The notes beneath the pieces were generated by a model. The model was not told where the DNA came from. It saw only the letters and a list, made by a program, of their open reading frames with translations, and made no database searches. DNA of 64,000 nt from Dyadobacter beijingensis DSM 21582 (GTDB lineage Bacteria > Bacteroidota > Bacteroidia > Cytophagales > Spirosomataceae). Below, one piece after another: positions 35,169 through 44,451 of this stretch. The first letter of the stretch is position 1. Every line of letters starts with the position of its first letter. Where the stretch lies: contig NZ_KB907786.1 of the NCBI RefSeq assembly GCF_000382205.1, positions 1,116,001 to 1,180,000 on the forward strand. Reading direction: 5' to 3'. Both the position numbers and the translations under genes were made by a program.

Positions 35169-35921
35169 TTAAAGGCCTACGCCTCCGGTCACTTCTAGGC
35201 GCTGGCCGTTAACCCATTTCGCATCTTCACTGCATAGAAATGCCACTACGCCCCCAATGTCATCAGGCAGCCCGACTCTTCCGAGGGCGGTAATGCCTGC
35301 CACGAAATTTCGGATTTCCGGCGTGTCCTGCATCGTACTGCCACCAAAAATAGCGCCAGGTGCGACTACATTGGCGCAGATTCCCCGGGGCCCCAATTCC
35401 ATTGCAAGGTATCTTGTGTAGACATCAATCGCACCTTTCATGATTGCATAGGCAGATACGCCAGAAAAGGTTTGGCGAGAAACTGCGGACGATATATTAA
35501 CGATCCGGCCGCCGTCTCTCAAATGGCTCAGCGCTTGCTGAGTGAAGAAATACACGCCCTTTAGATGAATGTTCATCATTTCGTCGAATTGCGCCTCGGT
35601 TGTTTCGGTAACGGGAGCCGTAAGGCTGGTGCCTGCATTGTTGATAAGGAAATCGAAGTGGTCAGTTGCAAATTTATCTTGCAATGTCACTTGTACCTGT
35701 TCGAAAAAAGCAGGGAAGTTCATGGTCTCCGAGGTGTCGAGCGGCAATGCAACAGCTTTGCGGCCAAGCGCCTGGATTGTAGCAACAGTAGCTTCTGCTT
35801 CCGATTTGTTGCTGCGGTAGGTAAATAGTATATCGACGCCTTTTTGCGCCAGGTTGATCGCAATGTTTTTTCCAATTCCACGGCTTCCGCCGGTAATAAG
35901 TGCTATTTTCTGAGTTGTCAT
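35169..35921 (-). CDS. SDR family oxidoreductase
   Basis: A 250-residue classical short-chain dehydrogenase. It has the cofactor glycine motif TGGSRGIG (about residues 9-16), NNAG (about 88-91), the catalytic Ser near NISSAVS and the YAIMKG Tyr-x3-Lys pair (about 157-161). The C-terminus VNGQRLEVTGGVGL is typical of FabG-like enzymes. ATG 35921 is preferred over 35993 because it starts the Rossmann strand. The AraC regulator directly upstream on the same strand is its likely controller. Confidence 0.9.
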   Translation of the reverse strand: MTTQKIALITGGSRGIGKNIAINLAQKGVDILFTYRSNKSEAEATVATIQALGRKAVALPLDTSETMNFPAFFEQVQVTLQDKFATDHFDFLINNAGTSLTAPVTETTEAQFDEMMNIHLKGVYFFTQQALSHLRDGGRIVNISSAVSRQTFSGVSAYAIMKGAIDVYTRYLAMELGPRGICANVVAPGAIFGGSTMQDTPEIRNFVAGITALGRVGLPDDIGGVVAFLCSEDAKWVNGQRLEVTGGVGL

Positions 35922-35999
35922 ATAACTTTTGTATAAAATAAAAACCAATACAAAAGTCCCGCAAATGAGCATATGACGGTTTGTTGCTGTCAATCAATT

Positions 36000-36950
36000 T
36001 TATGTATAATTCAAACTTTCTGCCTGACGGCGAAATGCACCGGGAGAATAAGAGGTTTCATTTTTGAAGAATTTGGCGAAATGCGCAAAGTCGGAAAACC
36101 CCAGGCTGTCGGCGATTTCGGCGATGGTCCAATCCGTATGCAGGAGCAATGCCTTGGCTTCCTGCACAATGCGACCCGAGATGAGCTCTGTGGTTGTCAG
36201 TCCCGTAGAATCCCGGAGCACTTTATTCAAATGGTTGACATGTACGGCGAGATGATCAGCGAACTGTTTTGCAGTGCGCAGTGCGATTTTTTGCTGCGGA
36301 TTCTCAAGCGGAAATTGCTTTTCCAATAACTCGATAAACAAAGAAGTAGTCCGGGCAAACGCACTGTGATTGGGATGTAGCATCGTAGTCGATTGCAGCT
36401 TTTGCCCGATATGTACAAGTTCGAGTGCATATGCACGCAACAGGTCATATTTATACACATAATTAGATGTGATCTCGGTCTCCATATTGTCAAAAATGCC
36501 CCGTACGCGTGCAGCCTCGCTTTCTGATAATGCGTAAACAGGGCGTTCCGGCGACTTGAAAATGGGCAGCTCGTCGAGGATCACGCCGCTTTTGGTTGGG
36601 TGGAAGAAATCGGCGGTAAATACGCAAAATTGTCCGGTTTGCCTGCCAATAGGCCACCAGGTAAACGGACTTTTGGGCGTCGTGAAGATCAGCGAGGGCT
36701 GGGTGATCTCGACGGTGCGGTCGGGATATTCTGCCCGTGATTTTCCGGTCAGAAAACTGATCTTATAAAAGGCACGACAGGCGTAAGGTATTGCAGGTTT
36801 CTCTCGACTTGACTGTGTAAGTTCGGTCAGATTGAACACATTAAAATGTCCCACTTCGTGCTGGATTCCCTCCGGCAGCAATGCGCTCAGTTCTGTTGAC
36901 GTGCCGTTGGACAAGCTGTTGCAAAGTTTTTCAAATGAGGTTACGCCCAT
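36000..36950 (-). CDS. AraC family transcriptional regulator
   Basis: A 316-residue protein with an N-terminal cupin-like sensor region and a C-terminal double helix-turn-helix (about residues 215-310). It includes WTIAEIADSLGFSDFAHFAKFF and the terminal YSPGAFRR signature. It lies 78 bases upstream of the SDR gene on the same strand, so probably regulates it. It is visibly paralogous to the regulator at 41149-42012 (shared [26 protein letters not shown] and WTIAEIA/WSVAEIA patterns). Confidence 0.9.
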   Translation of the reverse strand: MGVTSFEKLCNSLSNGTSTELSALLPEGIQHEVGHFNVFNLTELTQSSREKPAIPYACRAFYKISFLTGKSRAEYPDRTVEITQPSLIFTTPKSPFTWWPIGRQTGQFCVFTADFFHPTKSGVILDELPIFKSPERPVYALSESEAARVRGIFDNMETEITSNYVYKYDLLRAYALELVHIGQKLQSTTMLHPNHSAFARTTSLFIELLEKQFPLENPQQKIALRTAKQFADHLAVHVNHLNKVLRDSTGLTTTELISGRIVQEAKALLLHTDWTIAEIADSLGFSDFAHFAKFFKNETSYSPGAFRRQAESLNYT

Positions 36951-37095
36951 AATGCTCTTTTGTGAAAATCAAATTTACAAAATAACAGGAAAAGGCGAAT
37001 ATCAGTTTGCATCAATACCGGTCTAACTAATACACTCACAGCCATGCCTCTGGTTTTTGTCTTGGATAGCTCCCTGCCGTAGAATAACTGTTAAA

Positions 37096-37671
37096 TCACA
37101 CTCCACTTTCCTTGCGCATCATGCTTAAGAATGCCGGCGTGATGCCTAAATAACTGGCAATGTGTTTTTGGGCGATGCGTTGCTCCATCCCGGGGTGGCG
37201 TTTACGGAACTCGAGGTAGCGTTCTTCGGCGGTTTTGTAAAGTTGGGAGGTTATGCGACGCTGGTAAAGCTCAAAGCCATTTTGGTTAAGGATACGGAAA
37301 AAGCGCTCAAACTTCGGGATGGTTTGGAACAGTTCTTCCAGCTGTGGTAACGAAATATAGTATACTTCGCTGTTTTCCAGTGCCTGAATAGCATTTACTG
37401 CGGGTTTTGCCGTAAAAAAGCTCACAATATCGCAGGTCCACCAGTTTTCGGGATAAAAGCCGATGATATGGTCTTCGCCGCTCTTATCGGTATAAAATAA
37501 GCGCAGGCAGCCGCGCTTTACAAAATAAATGTAACGGTCGATTTCTCCTGCACGCAGCAACCAGGTACGTTTCTTCACTTCCTTAATCTGAAAGAAGGCA
37601 AGCGCCTGCTCCTGTTCATAGGGGGCAAGCGCTATGTGCATGGCAAAGTTATTCAGGATCAGCTGGTGCAT
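37096..37671 (-). CDS. Crp/Fnr family regulator
   Basis: A 191-residue protein with a cyclic-nucleotide-binding-like beta roll (about residues 15-120, including YIYFVKRGCLRLFY and the DHIIGFYPENWW loop) and a C-terminal helix-turn-helix (QKHIASYLGITPAFLSMMR). The arginine contacting cAMP is not evident, as in many Bacteroidota members, so its ligand may differ or be absent. It follows the DUF1330 gene by 15 bases on the same strand; the two form a probable operon. Confidence 0.88.
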   Translation of the reverse strand: MHQLILNNFAMHIALAPYEQEQALAFFQIKEVKKRTWLLRAGEIDRYIYFVKRGCLRLFYTDKSGEDHIIGFYPENWWTCDIVSFFTAKPAVNAIQALENSEVYYISLPQLEELFQTIPKFERFFRILNQNGFELYQRRITSQLYKTAEERYLEFRKRHPGMEQRIAQKHIASYLGITPAFLSMMRKESGV

Positions 37672-37686
37672 GTGCTAAGATAAGTA

Positions 37687-38040
37687 TCACAACGCAAACC
37701 TGCGCGTCATGTACAGTTTTAGGTCGGCCAAAGCTGCCAGGCGCAGTGGTTCGGCTATATCGCGGTAAGCATCGCTTTGCGCCACGGTTAGAAATGCTTC
37801 GGCGCTCGTATATTCCACAATGAGAATGGCGTCCCAGTCTTCGCCTTCATCAGCCACTACGCTGGCTAATACGCCGCTCAGCAGATTCACTTTGGCTTCC
37901 ATCCCTAACATTCCCATCACGCGGTTAAATGCCGGGAGGTATTCTTCCATGTACAGGCCGCGGTCCCTGAATTTAAGCATATTCAGCATTAGTACCGGTC
38001 CTGTGCCTTGCACGGTGTCCGGAATTGTTACCACTCTCAT
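37687..38040 (-). CDS. DUF1330-like small protein
   Basis: A 117-residue protein with the ferredoxin-like alpha/beta pattern of the DUF1330 / dimeric alpha-beta barrel group: VLMLNMLKFRD, YLPAFNRVMGM, DAILIVEYTSAEAFL and a final TRRFAL. It probably forms small dimers; no reaction is known. ATG 38040 is used; a TTG at 38058 would add six residues. It is directly upstream of the Crp-like gene. The 272 bases to the next fragment show no gene and should carry its promoter. Confidence 0.7.
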   Translation of the reverse strand: MRVVTIPDTVQGTGPVLMLNMLKFRDRGLYMEEYLPAFNRVMGMLGMEAKVNLLSGVLASVVADEGEDWDAILIVEYTSAEAFLTVAQSDAYRDIAEPLRLAALADLKLYMTRRFAL

Positions 38041-38312
38041 TGGTCGGTCTTTTTGCAAATGACTTCATGTTCGGTCTCATTCCACGCACTGGTGTAAATG
38101 AGAATGATTCCTTCTATAACTTTTATATTTTCCATAACGCAAAGGTCGCCCGACCCGGCTACAAAAAAGTTCAACTGGTTGAAGATTTTGAAAAAGTAAG
38201 ATTGGTGGTATCAAAGCATAATAACCTGATATTTCACGAAGCTGCCATCTTTCGGGTTAAAATACACCTCTCTTTTTTTCATTGCCTGAATCGACTTTTT
38301 TGCAGGTCTTTT

Positions 38313-38782
38313 CTACTCATGACTGCGTATCACCTCTTCCAGCTTCCTAACTAACTGGGCCGGCTGCTCGCGCATGGGGTAGTGCCCACCTTCCATCGAG
38401 TAGATTTTCCAACTTCGTGCCCGCGCTTTATCAAGCCCCATTTTATCATTCAACGGGTTAGATTCCCCGTTTTTGGTCATCACAATGAAGGCGGACGGTA
38501 TCGTTTTAACTTGCGGGTTGCCGATTTTCAAAGGTTCGGTAAAAGTCTTGAAGGGTTGTGGGAGATCGCCTGGGATACCCGAACTAGATTTGCCGAAGGG
38601 ATATTGCATAACGCTGTCTTTGACGAAGGGTGCCATCATCTGGTCCCACAATGGGCCGCAGACGTCGCGGGCGCTCTGGCCGTTGTCGGGGACCATCGCG
38701 TCCAGGTAAATGAGCTGGCCAATCCGGTCGGGCACCTGCTCGGCGACACCGGAAATAACCATTCCGCCAAAGCTATGGCCTC
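38313..38782 (-). pseudogene. Decapitated alpha/beta hydrolase
   Basis: The C-terminal half of an alpha/beta hydrolase. The nucleophile elbow GHSFGGMV is right at the start of the fragment, followed by LIYLDAMVPDNGQSA and GGHYPMREQPAQL (catalytic His). All sequence before the elbow, including the first strands and oxyanion region, is missing. Homology ends near 38782, where a fragment of an unrelated HxlR gene begins on the other strand. It cannot be functional as seen. Confidence 0.75.
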
Positions 38783-39001
38783 GGAGAAATCCACCGCGAT
38801 ATTCCCGACATTTCACCGAAAATGCTCTCGCAGGAATTAAAGGCGCTGGAAGAAAACAAGCTCATAACCCGCACCCTGCACGACAGCATGCCAGTGACGG
38901 TTGAGTATGCGCTGACGCCGCTGGGCATGTCGCTGCGCGAACTTTTGAACGAACTACGGAACTGGGGCAAGCACTTCCGGGACGAAATCGTAGGCAAATG
39001 A
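38780..39001 (+). pseudogene. C-terminal fragment of an HxlR regulator
   Basis: The frame ending at TGA 38999-39001 reads GEIHRDIPDISPKMLSQEL, KALEENKLITRTLHD and PVTVEYALTPLGMSLRELL. This is the recognition helix and wing of HxlR-type winged-helix regulators (pattern F.EL.R.IPGIS.KML). The N-terminal third, with its usual cysteine, is replaced by the alpha/beta hydrolase fragment. No start codon fits. Confidence 0.75.
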
Positions 39002-39004
39002 AGA

Positions 39005-39223
39005 CTTCTACAACCGCCTTACGTCCAGCTGCCGGTCGAGCAGGTACGAGAGGTGTTTCTCAGCAATGGCTTTTCGCCCGATTTCGTCTCCAACCTGATT
39101 CAGATGGGCACCGCGATGAGCACAGGTTATATGAATTACCAGAAGCGGGATGAGTCCACGACGACCGCAACTACGGCGGAAGAGTTTGCTGGCGAGGTGT
39201 ATGCGCCTACTTTTCAACGATAG
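39005..39223 (+). pseudogene. C-terminal fragment of an NmrA-like NAD(P)-binding protein
   Basis: The reading frame after the HxlR stop gives YVQLPVEQVREVFLSNGFSP, DFVSNLIQMGTAMSTGYM and TTTATTAEEFAGEVYAP, then TAG. This matches the C-terminal tail of NmrA/SDR-like NAD(P)-binding proteins that HxlR genes often accompany. The Rossmann fold is missing. The 106 bases to the next gene hold nothing I recognise. Confidence 0.6.
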
Positions 39224-39329
39224 TAGATCGATATGGGATGCACCCTCAATTCGGCTACAACATTTCCTGTTTCGGCTACAAGCGTTGTGTCACGATCGCG
39301 GAATTTTGCTGCGTAAAAATTAAAATGAT

Positions 39330-40103
39330 ATGCAGACAGAAACAAAGAAAGTGGCACTGGTTACAGGAGCAAATACAGGCGTGGGATACCAGATCGCTAA
39401 ATCACTGGCTGATGAAGGCTATACCGTTTACGTCGGTGCCAGAAACCCCGACAAAGGGGAGGTTGCCGCTACCGAGATTGGCAAACAGTCAAAAGCCATT
39501 CAACTGGATATTACCGATTCCCGATCCATCGACGCAGCAGTAAAGCAAATTCAAAGCGAGGCCGGATGCTTAACGCTGCTGGTCAATAACGCGGCCATCT
39601 CGAATGCAGGGAAACCTGGGCGCACGATGGAGGAGGTCCTGGGAGCCCAGCGCGCCAGCATCGCACCGATCGACGAAATGAAGAAGGTTTGGGAAACGAA
39701 TGTGTTTGGCACACTTGCCGTGACACAAGCCTTTTTACCCCTATTAAGGAAGGCTGAGAAGGCGCGGATTGTGACCGTGTCGAGCGCATTGGGTTCTCTT
39801 ACTTTGAACGCCAATCCAGCTAATCCATACCGCTCAGCCTTCGATGCCGTCTATGGGGCATCCAAAACTGCGCTTAATGGTGTTTTCCTTTCGCTGGCCA
39901 TCGATTTAGCGAATACCAATATCAAAGTACACCTGGTAAGTCCTGGTTTTACGGCCACGGCTCTGAATAATTTTCAGGGGACCGATTCGGTGGAGGAAGG
40001 GTCTATAGAGCCAATAAGGGTGGCCTTGTCAGAAGACCTGCCGACAGGAAGTTTTACAGGACCGGCCCATTATGCGGGAGCAGACAACATTGTTCCGTGG
40101 TAA
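39330..40103 (+). CDS. SDR family oxidoreductase
   Basis: A 257-residue short-chain dehydrogenase. It has a TGANTGVG cofactor loop (about residues 13-20), VNNAA (about 85-89), the catalytic Ser in VTVSSALGS, and YGASKTAL (Tyr and Lys about residues 171-175). The end GPAHYAGADNIVPW is less canonical, so the substrate is unclear. A terminator follows at 40117. The divergent or downstream AraC genes are candidate regulators. Confidence 0.9.
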   Translation: MQTETKKVALVTGANTGVGYQIAKSLADEGYTVYVGARNPDKGEVAATEIGKQSKAIQLDITDSRSIDAAVKQIQSEAGCLTLLVNNAAISNAGKPGRTMEEVLGAQRASIAPIDEMKKVWETNVFGTLAVTQAFLPLLRKAEKARIVTVSSALGSLTLNANPANPYRSAFDAVYGASKTALNGVFLSLAIDLANTNIKVHLVSPGFTATALNNFQGTDSVEEGSIEPIRVALSEDLPTGSFTGPAHYAGADNIVPW

Positions 40104-40116
40104 TAGTAGCAATGCT

Positions 40117-40150
40117 AAAATCCCGTGGCTGGAAACAGTCGCGGGGTTTT
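40117..40150 (+). terminator. Terminator after the SDR gene
   Basis: CCCGTGGCTG pairs with CAGTCGCGGG through two G-U pairs around the loop GAAA, followed by TTTT. Confidence 0.75.
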
Positions 40151-40164
40151 GATACATTTATAGG

Positions 40165-41085
40165 ATGAAAACTAAGGACGACAAATTGATACGATTCATA
40201 ACGATATCGGAAACGCACGAGGCTTTTGGCTTGCCCAAACCGCAGCATCCTTTGATCAGCCTGGTCCATTTCAACGAGCGCAACCCTTTTAATACCAGCA
40301 TGGCGCCGATCTATGACGTGCTTAGCTTCTATAAAATCACTTTCATTACCGATAACAACGGAAGGCTAAAATATGGAAGGGACTATTATGATTACGATGA
40401 AGGAAGCATGCTGTTCCTGGCGCCTAACCAATTAGTGGGCAGCACAGATTATAATAGCAGGACCTATTGTTACATCCTGCTCATACATCCCGATTTTTTA
40501 CTGGGCTATCCTTTGGCGAGTAAGATCAGGCAATACGGCTATTTCGCATATTCAGCCAATGAAGCACTGCATTTATCCGACACGGAGAAGGAAAATATCC
40601 TGTCGATTTACAGGAACATGGAACAGGAACTCAACAGCCGCGTGGATGAATTCAGTCAGGAACTGGTGATCGCCCATGTCGAATTGTTATTGAGCTATGT
40701 CAACCGCTACTACAAGCGGCAGTTCATTACCCGTAAAGTGGTCAACGATGATATCCTGTCGAAAACGGAAGCCATACTCGATCATTATTTGAACAGCCAG
40801 CAATCCCTTCATGACGGGGTTCCTACCGTTCAATTTCTCTCTGAAAAACTGAACATCTCGCCCGGTTACCTAAGCGATTTGCTCCGTTCGCTGATCGGGC
40901 AGAATGCCCAGCAGTACATCCATGAAAAACTAATCGAGAAAGCCAAAGAGCGGCTGACGACGACGCAGCTCAGCATGTCCGAAATTGCCTATGAGCTCGG
41001 ATTTGAACATTCGCAAAGTTTCAGCAAACTATTCAAAAACAAAACCAATCAGTCTCCGATGGAGTTTAGGGCATCGTTTACCTAA
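40165..41085 (+). CDS. AraC family transcriptional regulator
   Basis: A 306-residue regulator with an N-terminal sensor domain containing an unusual run of aromatic and acidic residues (GRDYYDYDEGSMLFLAP, about 72-88). The C-terminal AraC domain has VQFLSEKLNISPGYLSDLLR and SMSEIAYELGFEHSQSFSKLF, ending NQSPMEFR. It belongs to a different subgroup from the other two AraC proteins here. It lies between the SDR gene and the third AraC gene. Confidence 0.92.
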   Translation: MKTKDDKLIRFITISETHEAFGLPKPQHPLISLVHFNERNPFNTSMAPIYDVLSFYKITFITDNNGRLKYGRDYYDYDEGSMLFLAPNQLVGSTDYNSRTYCYILLIHPDFLLGYPLASKIRQYGYFAYSANEALHLSDTEKENILSIYRNMEQELNSRVDEFSQELVIAHVELLLSYVNRYYKRQFITRKVVNDDILSKTEAILDHYLNSQQSLHDGVPTVQFLSEKLNISPGYLSDLLRSLIGQNAQQYIHEKLIEKAKERLTTTQLSMSEIAYELGFEHSQSFSKLFKNKTNQSPMEFRASFT

Positions 41086-41148
41086 AACCAATCGCCCAGG
41101 GCAAGTCAATTTAGAATGGTAAAGGATTGATTTTATTAACTTTGCCAA

Positions 41149-42012
41149 ATGCTAAATGAAGAAACAACTGGAATACCCGGACTGAATGAAGTGGACCTTC
41201 GACTTAAAGGTTTTAAAGTTCACGCCCTTCCGGAATCAACAGATCTTCCGGTCAAAGCCGGGCGGCGGGACTTTTACAAAATGGGTTTGGTCAATGGCGC
41301 CATGACCATTAATTATGGTGGCCAGCTGGTGGACATCAAAGGAACCGCACTCTTTTTCGTCAATCCGCAAGTACCGCACGCGCTTGTCCGCCGCATCAAC
41401 CGTACCAGTGGTTACGCCTGTATCTTTACCGAAACCTTCCTCAATGGGCGGGACTTACAGGACTCCCCGCTTTTCAGGGTCGGCGAAAATCCGGTTGTAA
41501 CGCTGAATGCAGAACAGGCTGCATTTATGACTGGCCTTTTTGAGAAAATGCTGGCTGTTTACGACGGCGACTACCTTTATAAGGGAGATCTGATCAAAAA
41601 CTACACGACGCTCATCATCCATGAGGCCCTTCGAATACAGCCCGCACAGCATGTTTCTTCTTTCAAAAATGGCGAAAGTCGGCTTACACATCTGTTCAAT
41701 GAGCAGCTCGAAAAGCAGTTCCCAATAGAACGCAGCGATGAACCGCTCCGCTTGCGCAGTCCGCAGGATTATGCCAGGCATTTGAATGTACACGTCAATT
41801 ATCTGAACCGGTCCGTGAGGGAAACGACAGGCAAAACCACCTCTGCGCATATTTCCTCGCGCATTATTGCGGAAGCGAAAGCGCTGTTGCAACATAGTGA
41901 TTGGAGCGTGGCCGAGATCGCTTATGCACTTGGGTTTGAATACCCAGCCTACTTTAATAACTATTTCAAACGCCTGACTGGCGGCACACCGAACACTTTC
42001 CGGAAGGTTTGA
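41149..42012 (+). CDS. AraC family transcriptional regulator
   Basis: A 287-residue regulator. The sensor region carries a cupin-like pattern ([19 protein letters not shown] strand, read as [13 protein letters not shown]). The C-terminal helix-turn-helix has [22 protein letters not shown] and ends TPNTFRK. It resembles the regulator at 36000-36950 along most of its length. It sits 85 bases before the NAD-dependent epimerase gene on the same strand, repeating the AraC-oxidoreductase arrangement at 35-37 kb. Confidence 0.92.
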   Translation: MLNEETTGIPGLNEVDLRLKGFKVHALPESTDLPVKAGRRDFYKMGLVNGAMTINYGGQLVDIKGTALFFVNPQVPHALVRRINRTSGYACIFTETFLNGRDLQDSPLFRVGENPVVTLNAEQAAFMTGLFEKMLAVYDGDYLYKGDLIKNYTTLIIHEALRIQPAQHVSSFKNGESRLTHLFNEQLEKQFPIERSDEPLRLRSPQDYARHLNVHVNYLNRSVRETTGKTTSAHISSRIIAEAKALLQHSDWSVAEIAYALGFEYPAYFNNYFKRLTGGTPNTFRKV

Positions 42013-42097
42013 AAATCATAGTGATTGGTTTGATATTGATTGGCTGTCCGCCCAGCTGCGGCCTAATTTTGCTGTATCATTATTAAATCATTCAAAA

Positions 42098-42958
42098 ATG
42101 AAAATTTTAGTAACAGGAGCAACAGGAAAAGTAGGCAGCCGTTTAGTGCCACGACTAATAGCCAAAGGTTATGATGTATCGATATTGGTCAGGGACGTTG
42201 CAAAGGCCGGCAGTTTGATCGAACTCGGCGCGACACCCATCACCGGCGATCTATTTGAGCCAGCCACGTTGCCGGCGGCGGTAGCTGGTGTGGATGCCGT
42301 GATCCACCTTGCAGCGCTCTTCCGGACTTTTACAGACAATGAGGGTATCATCAAAACCAACCGTGAGGGAAGTATCGCGTTAGCGCAGGCAGCACAAGAA
42401 GCTGGTGTCAAACGATTTGTTTTTACCAGTACCTCTAATGTGTACGGTTCGGGTTACCACCGCCCGGCCAAAGAAGAAGAGCAGGTAGATATCAACGATC
42501 CACGCGCTTACTCGTCCAGCAAGATCGCTGCGGAAAGGGAATTGATCGAGATGCAGCAAGTCCAGGGATTTGACGTGCGTATCTTACGTCTTGGCTTTGT
42601 CTACGGTGACAAAGACCCGCACATCGCCGAAATTATCCCATATATTAAAAAGCTGAACATGCATTCAGGATCGCGCATGCATATGGTGCATCACCTGGAT
42701 GTCGCGCAGGCACTGATCCTGCTGCTCACCATCGAAGGATTAGATGGAGAGATCTTTAACGTGGCCGACGATGCGCCGATCACTTTGTACGAACTGGCTG
42801 ATTCTGTCGGAAAAGCAGCAGATACCTTTGAGGAAACAGAGGGCCCGCTTAACGACCCTTTCCAGGGCGTTCAGGATATTTCCAAACTACGCAGGAAAAC
42901 CGGCTTCCGGCCATTGGTGCCTAGCTACTACGCGGCCCGCGACCTTGATATTTTGTAG
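42098..42958 (+). CDS. NAD-dependent epimerase/dehydratase family protein
   Basis: A 286-residue extended-SDR protein. The glycine motif is TGATGKVG (about residues 6-13), and SSKIAAERE follows the catalytic region ([18 protein letters not shown] with a Ser/Thr at FTSTSNVYG). The Tyr-x3-Lys pair is in RAYSSSKIA. The length is short for a sugar epimerase, so it may reduce or isomerise a small substrate. It is the likely target of the AraC gene just upstream. Confidence 0.88.
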   Translation: MKILVTGATGKVGSRLVPRLIAKGYDVSILVRDVAKAGSLIELGATPITGDLFEPATLPAAVAGVDAVIHLAALFRTFTDNEGIIKTNREGSIALAQAAQEAGVKRFVFTSTSNVYGSGYHRPAKEEEQVDINDPRAYSSSKIAAERELIEMQQVQGFDVRILRLGFVYGDKDPHIAEIIPYIKKLNMHSGSRMHMVHHLDVAQALILLLTIEGLDGEIFNVADDAPITLYELADSVGKAADTFEETEGPLNDPFQGVQDISKLRRKTGFRPLVPSYYAARDLDIL

Positions 42959-43387
42959 CCATAGTGGAAATTACGGTGAAACTGACCACCTGATTTCAAT
43001 TTGGCTTGATCAGGCTATTTCGGTCTAGATTGACTACCATATTTCTCTTTTGATCAGTAAGTTACCACTAAACATGCGAATTATGAGTGGTGTCAATTTG
43101 CGACGGAATGAGATGGTCTGTGACACAGTATTTTCCAACAGGTGACCAACCAATGGCTGGGCAAAGCATTCGCTGGAATTGCCCTTGCCTGGTTGTCGCG
43201 GGCGGGAGAGCCTTATGAATATTCCAATGCCGCTAGAGCGTTGTGGGGATAACCAAATAATCGGTCTACCACAGCATAGCAGGCCTTGCCCGAATCTGAG
43301 TAGCCATAGAATGTACATTGGTTCAATCGTATTCTAAGTATATTCGCGTAGTTCTCTATTGATCACTTAGCGTTTTCCAATCCCAAT
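42959..43387. other. 429-base gap with a possible IS21-type end
   Basis: No gene is seen. On the minus strand, 42962-42990 reads GTGGTCAGTTTCACCGTAAT, resembling the terminal repeats of IS21-type elements; it is too short to prove this. The remainder is AT-richer than the neighbours, like the following gene, and looks like decayed sequence. Confidence 0.3.
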
Positions 43388-44218
43388 ATGAGTAAATCAG
43401 TAACTGTCGATGAAGCGATCACTAGAGGGCATCGAATGGTGAACTATCCCGTGGTACTGATCATGGTCGGCACATTTAGCATTTGCTTTTATTTAGGTGT
43501 CAAAGAAATACTATCGTGGTGGATTTTCCCAGTAGGCTTTTTACTTGCCTTTAGCCTTGCATGGCTGTATTGGAGTATCATGATAACAAGATGGCGCCTT
43601 TGGGCATTTGAAAATGTTCGCAACGTACATCAGCTAAAGAAAAGAGCTGTTCAGGAAAACTTAATTTGGCCAGATGGTAGCATTTTCGAAAAAACGGAGA
43701 TTCGCAGCTCAAAGTCTCAAATGCAATTAACTTCGTTGGAGAAAAAACTTGATCATCATGATTCTTTTGCTGATGACCTACGTGTACCTAACGAAACAGT
43801 AGTCTACTATTCCAAATCCAAACTCTATACCGAAATTGCTGTTTGCGTATGTTTGGTTGCTTCCGGCATATACTTTCTGATCGACGGCACTCATATATTT
43901 GTTTCGATAATGTCACTATTAGGCTTGTATGGCATATACGACGGTTATAAAAAAATCGTCAACACTAAACCGCAAATAGTGGTCAACAACGACGGGATAG
44001 GAACCATAGATACAGCGTTTTTTGAATGGGCAGATATCGAGAATGAAGAAATAAAAATATCTGGGTCCGGCAACAATACCCGGTTCTACCTAACCTATGA
44101 CTATCCGGGCGGGTCTGAGCGTTTACAAATTGAAAATTTCACCCTTAACCATCGGGAAATCAACAAACTACTTATTGTTTACCGCGGACGAAATACAATG
44201 CGTATGGGCCGCAATTGA
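43388..44218 (+). CDS. Unknown membrane protein
   Basis: A 276-residue protein. It has two N-terminal hydrophobic segments (about residues 20-37 and 42-64), a charged region, then a second hydrophobic pair (about 150-185) and a soluble C-terminus (IVVNNDGIGTIDTAFFEW on). I recognise no family, though the layout recalls small membrane proteins with a PH-like C-terminal domain. The region is clearly lower in GC than most of the window. It is the last gene before the distal att-like sequence. Confidence 0.6.
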   Translation: MSKSVTVDEAITRGHRMVNYPVVLIMVGTFSICFYLGVKEILSWWIFPVGFLLAFSLAWLYWSIMITRWRLWAFENVRNVHQLKKRAVQENLIWPDGSIFEKTEIRSSKSQMQLTSLEKKLDHHDSFADDLRVPNETVVYYSKSKLYTEIAVCVCLVASGIYFLIDGTHIFVSIMSLLGLYGIYDGYKKIVNTKPQIVVNNDGIGTIDTAFFEWADIENEEIKISGSGNNTRFYLTYDYPGGSERLQIENFTLNHREINKLLIVYRGRNTMRMGRN

Positions 44219-44375
44219 TACTGCTAGGCGGAGCAATTGACTTTTGGCAACTATACTAAAAATGACTGGAAAGCCTTAGTCAGAGAGATTAGAGCTCATA
44301 GGTACAACGAGACATTTCACATAGAGAGCCATAATTCCTGTCTTTGGTCTAATTGCAAACCAGTCACCGCTATTT

Positions 44376-44399
44376 GGTTCGACTCCCGCATCTCCACCA
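44376..44399 (+). other. Candidate attR: second ssrA 3'-end copy
   Basis: GGTTCGACTCCCGC..ATCTCCACCA differs from the end of ssrA (25125-25149) by one substitution and one missing C, with the last 15 bases identical. Nothing upstream looks like the rest of a tmRNA or tRNA. A terminator hairpin follows within 10 bases, as after ssrA itself. Confidence 0.7.
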
Positions 44400-44408
44400 A
44401 AAGTTATC

Positions 44409-44443
44409 AAAAGCCTGTTCAGATCACTGAATGGGCTTTTTTA
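44409..44443 (+). terminator. Terminator beyond the distal ssrA-like end
   Basis: AAAAGCCTGTTCAG pairs with CTGAATGGGCTTTT (two G-U pairs) around ATCA, followed by a T run. It is placed as a native ssrA terminator would be, so it may be the original one, displaced by insertion. It could also serve the convergent gene at 44452. Confidence 0.75.
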
Positions 44444-44451
44444 TTATATAG

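Noticed and set aside
38025..38354. Plus-strand open frame across the gap between DUF1330 and hydrolase fragments
   Set aside because: It has no motif, contains low-complexity Phe/Leu runs and overlaps the start of the DUF1330 gene.
35169..42958. Biosynthetic cluster made by the AraC and SDR genes
   Set aside because: There are no assembly-line or scaffold enzymes, and the genes are separated by fragments and terminators. Independent small modules fit better.
44376..44399. A tRNA gene
   Set aside because: Only a T-arm and acceptor-like 3' end are present. No anticodon or D arm can be folded upstream, so it is a tmRNA-end copy.
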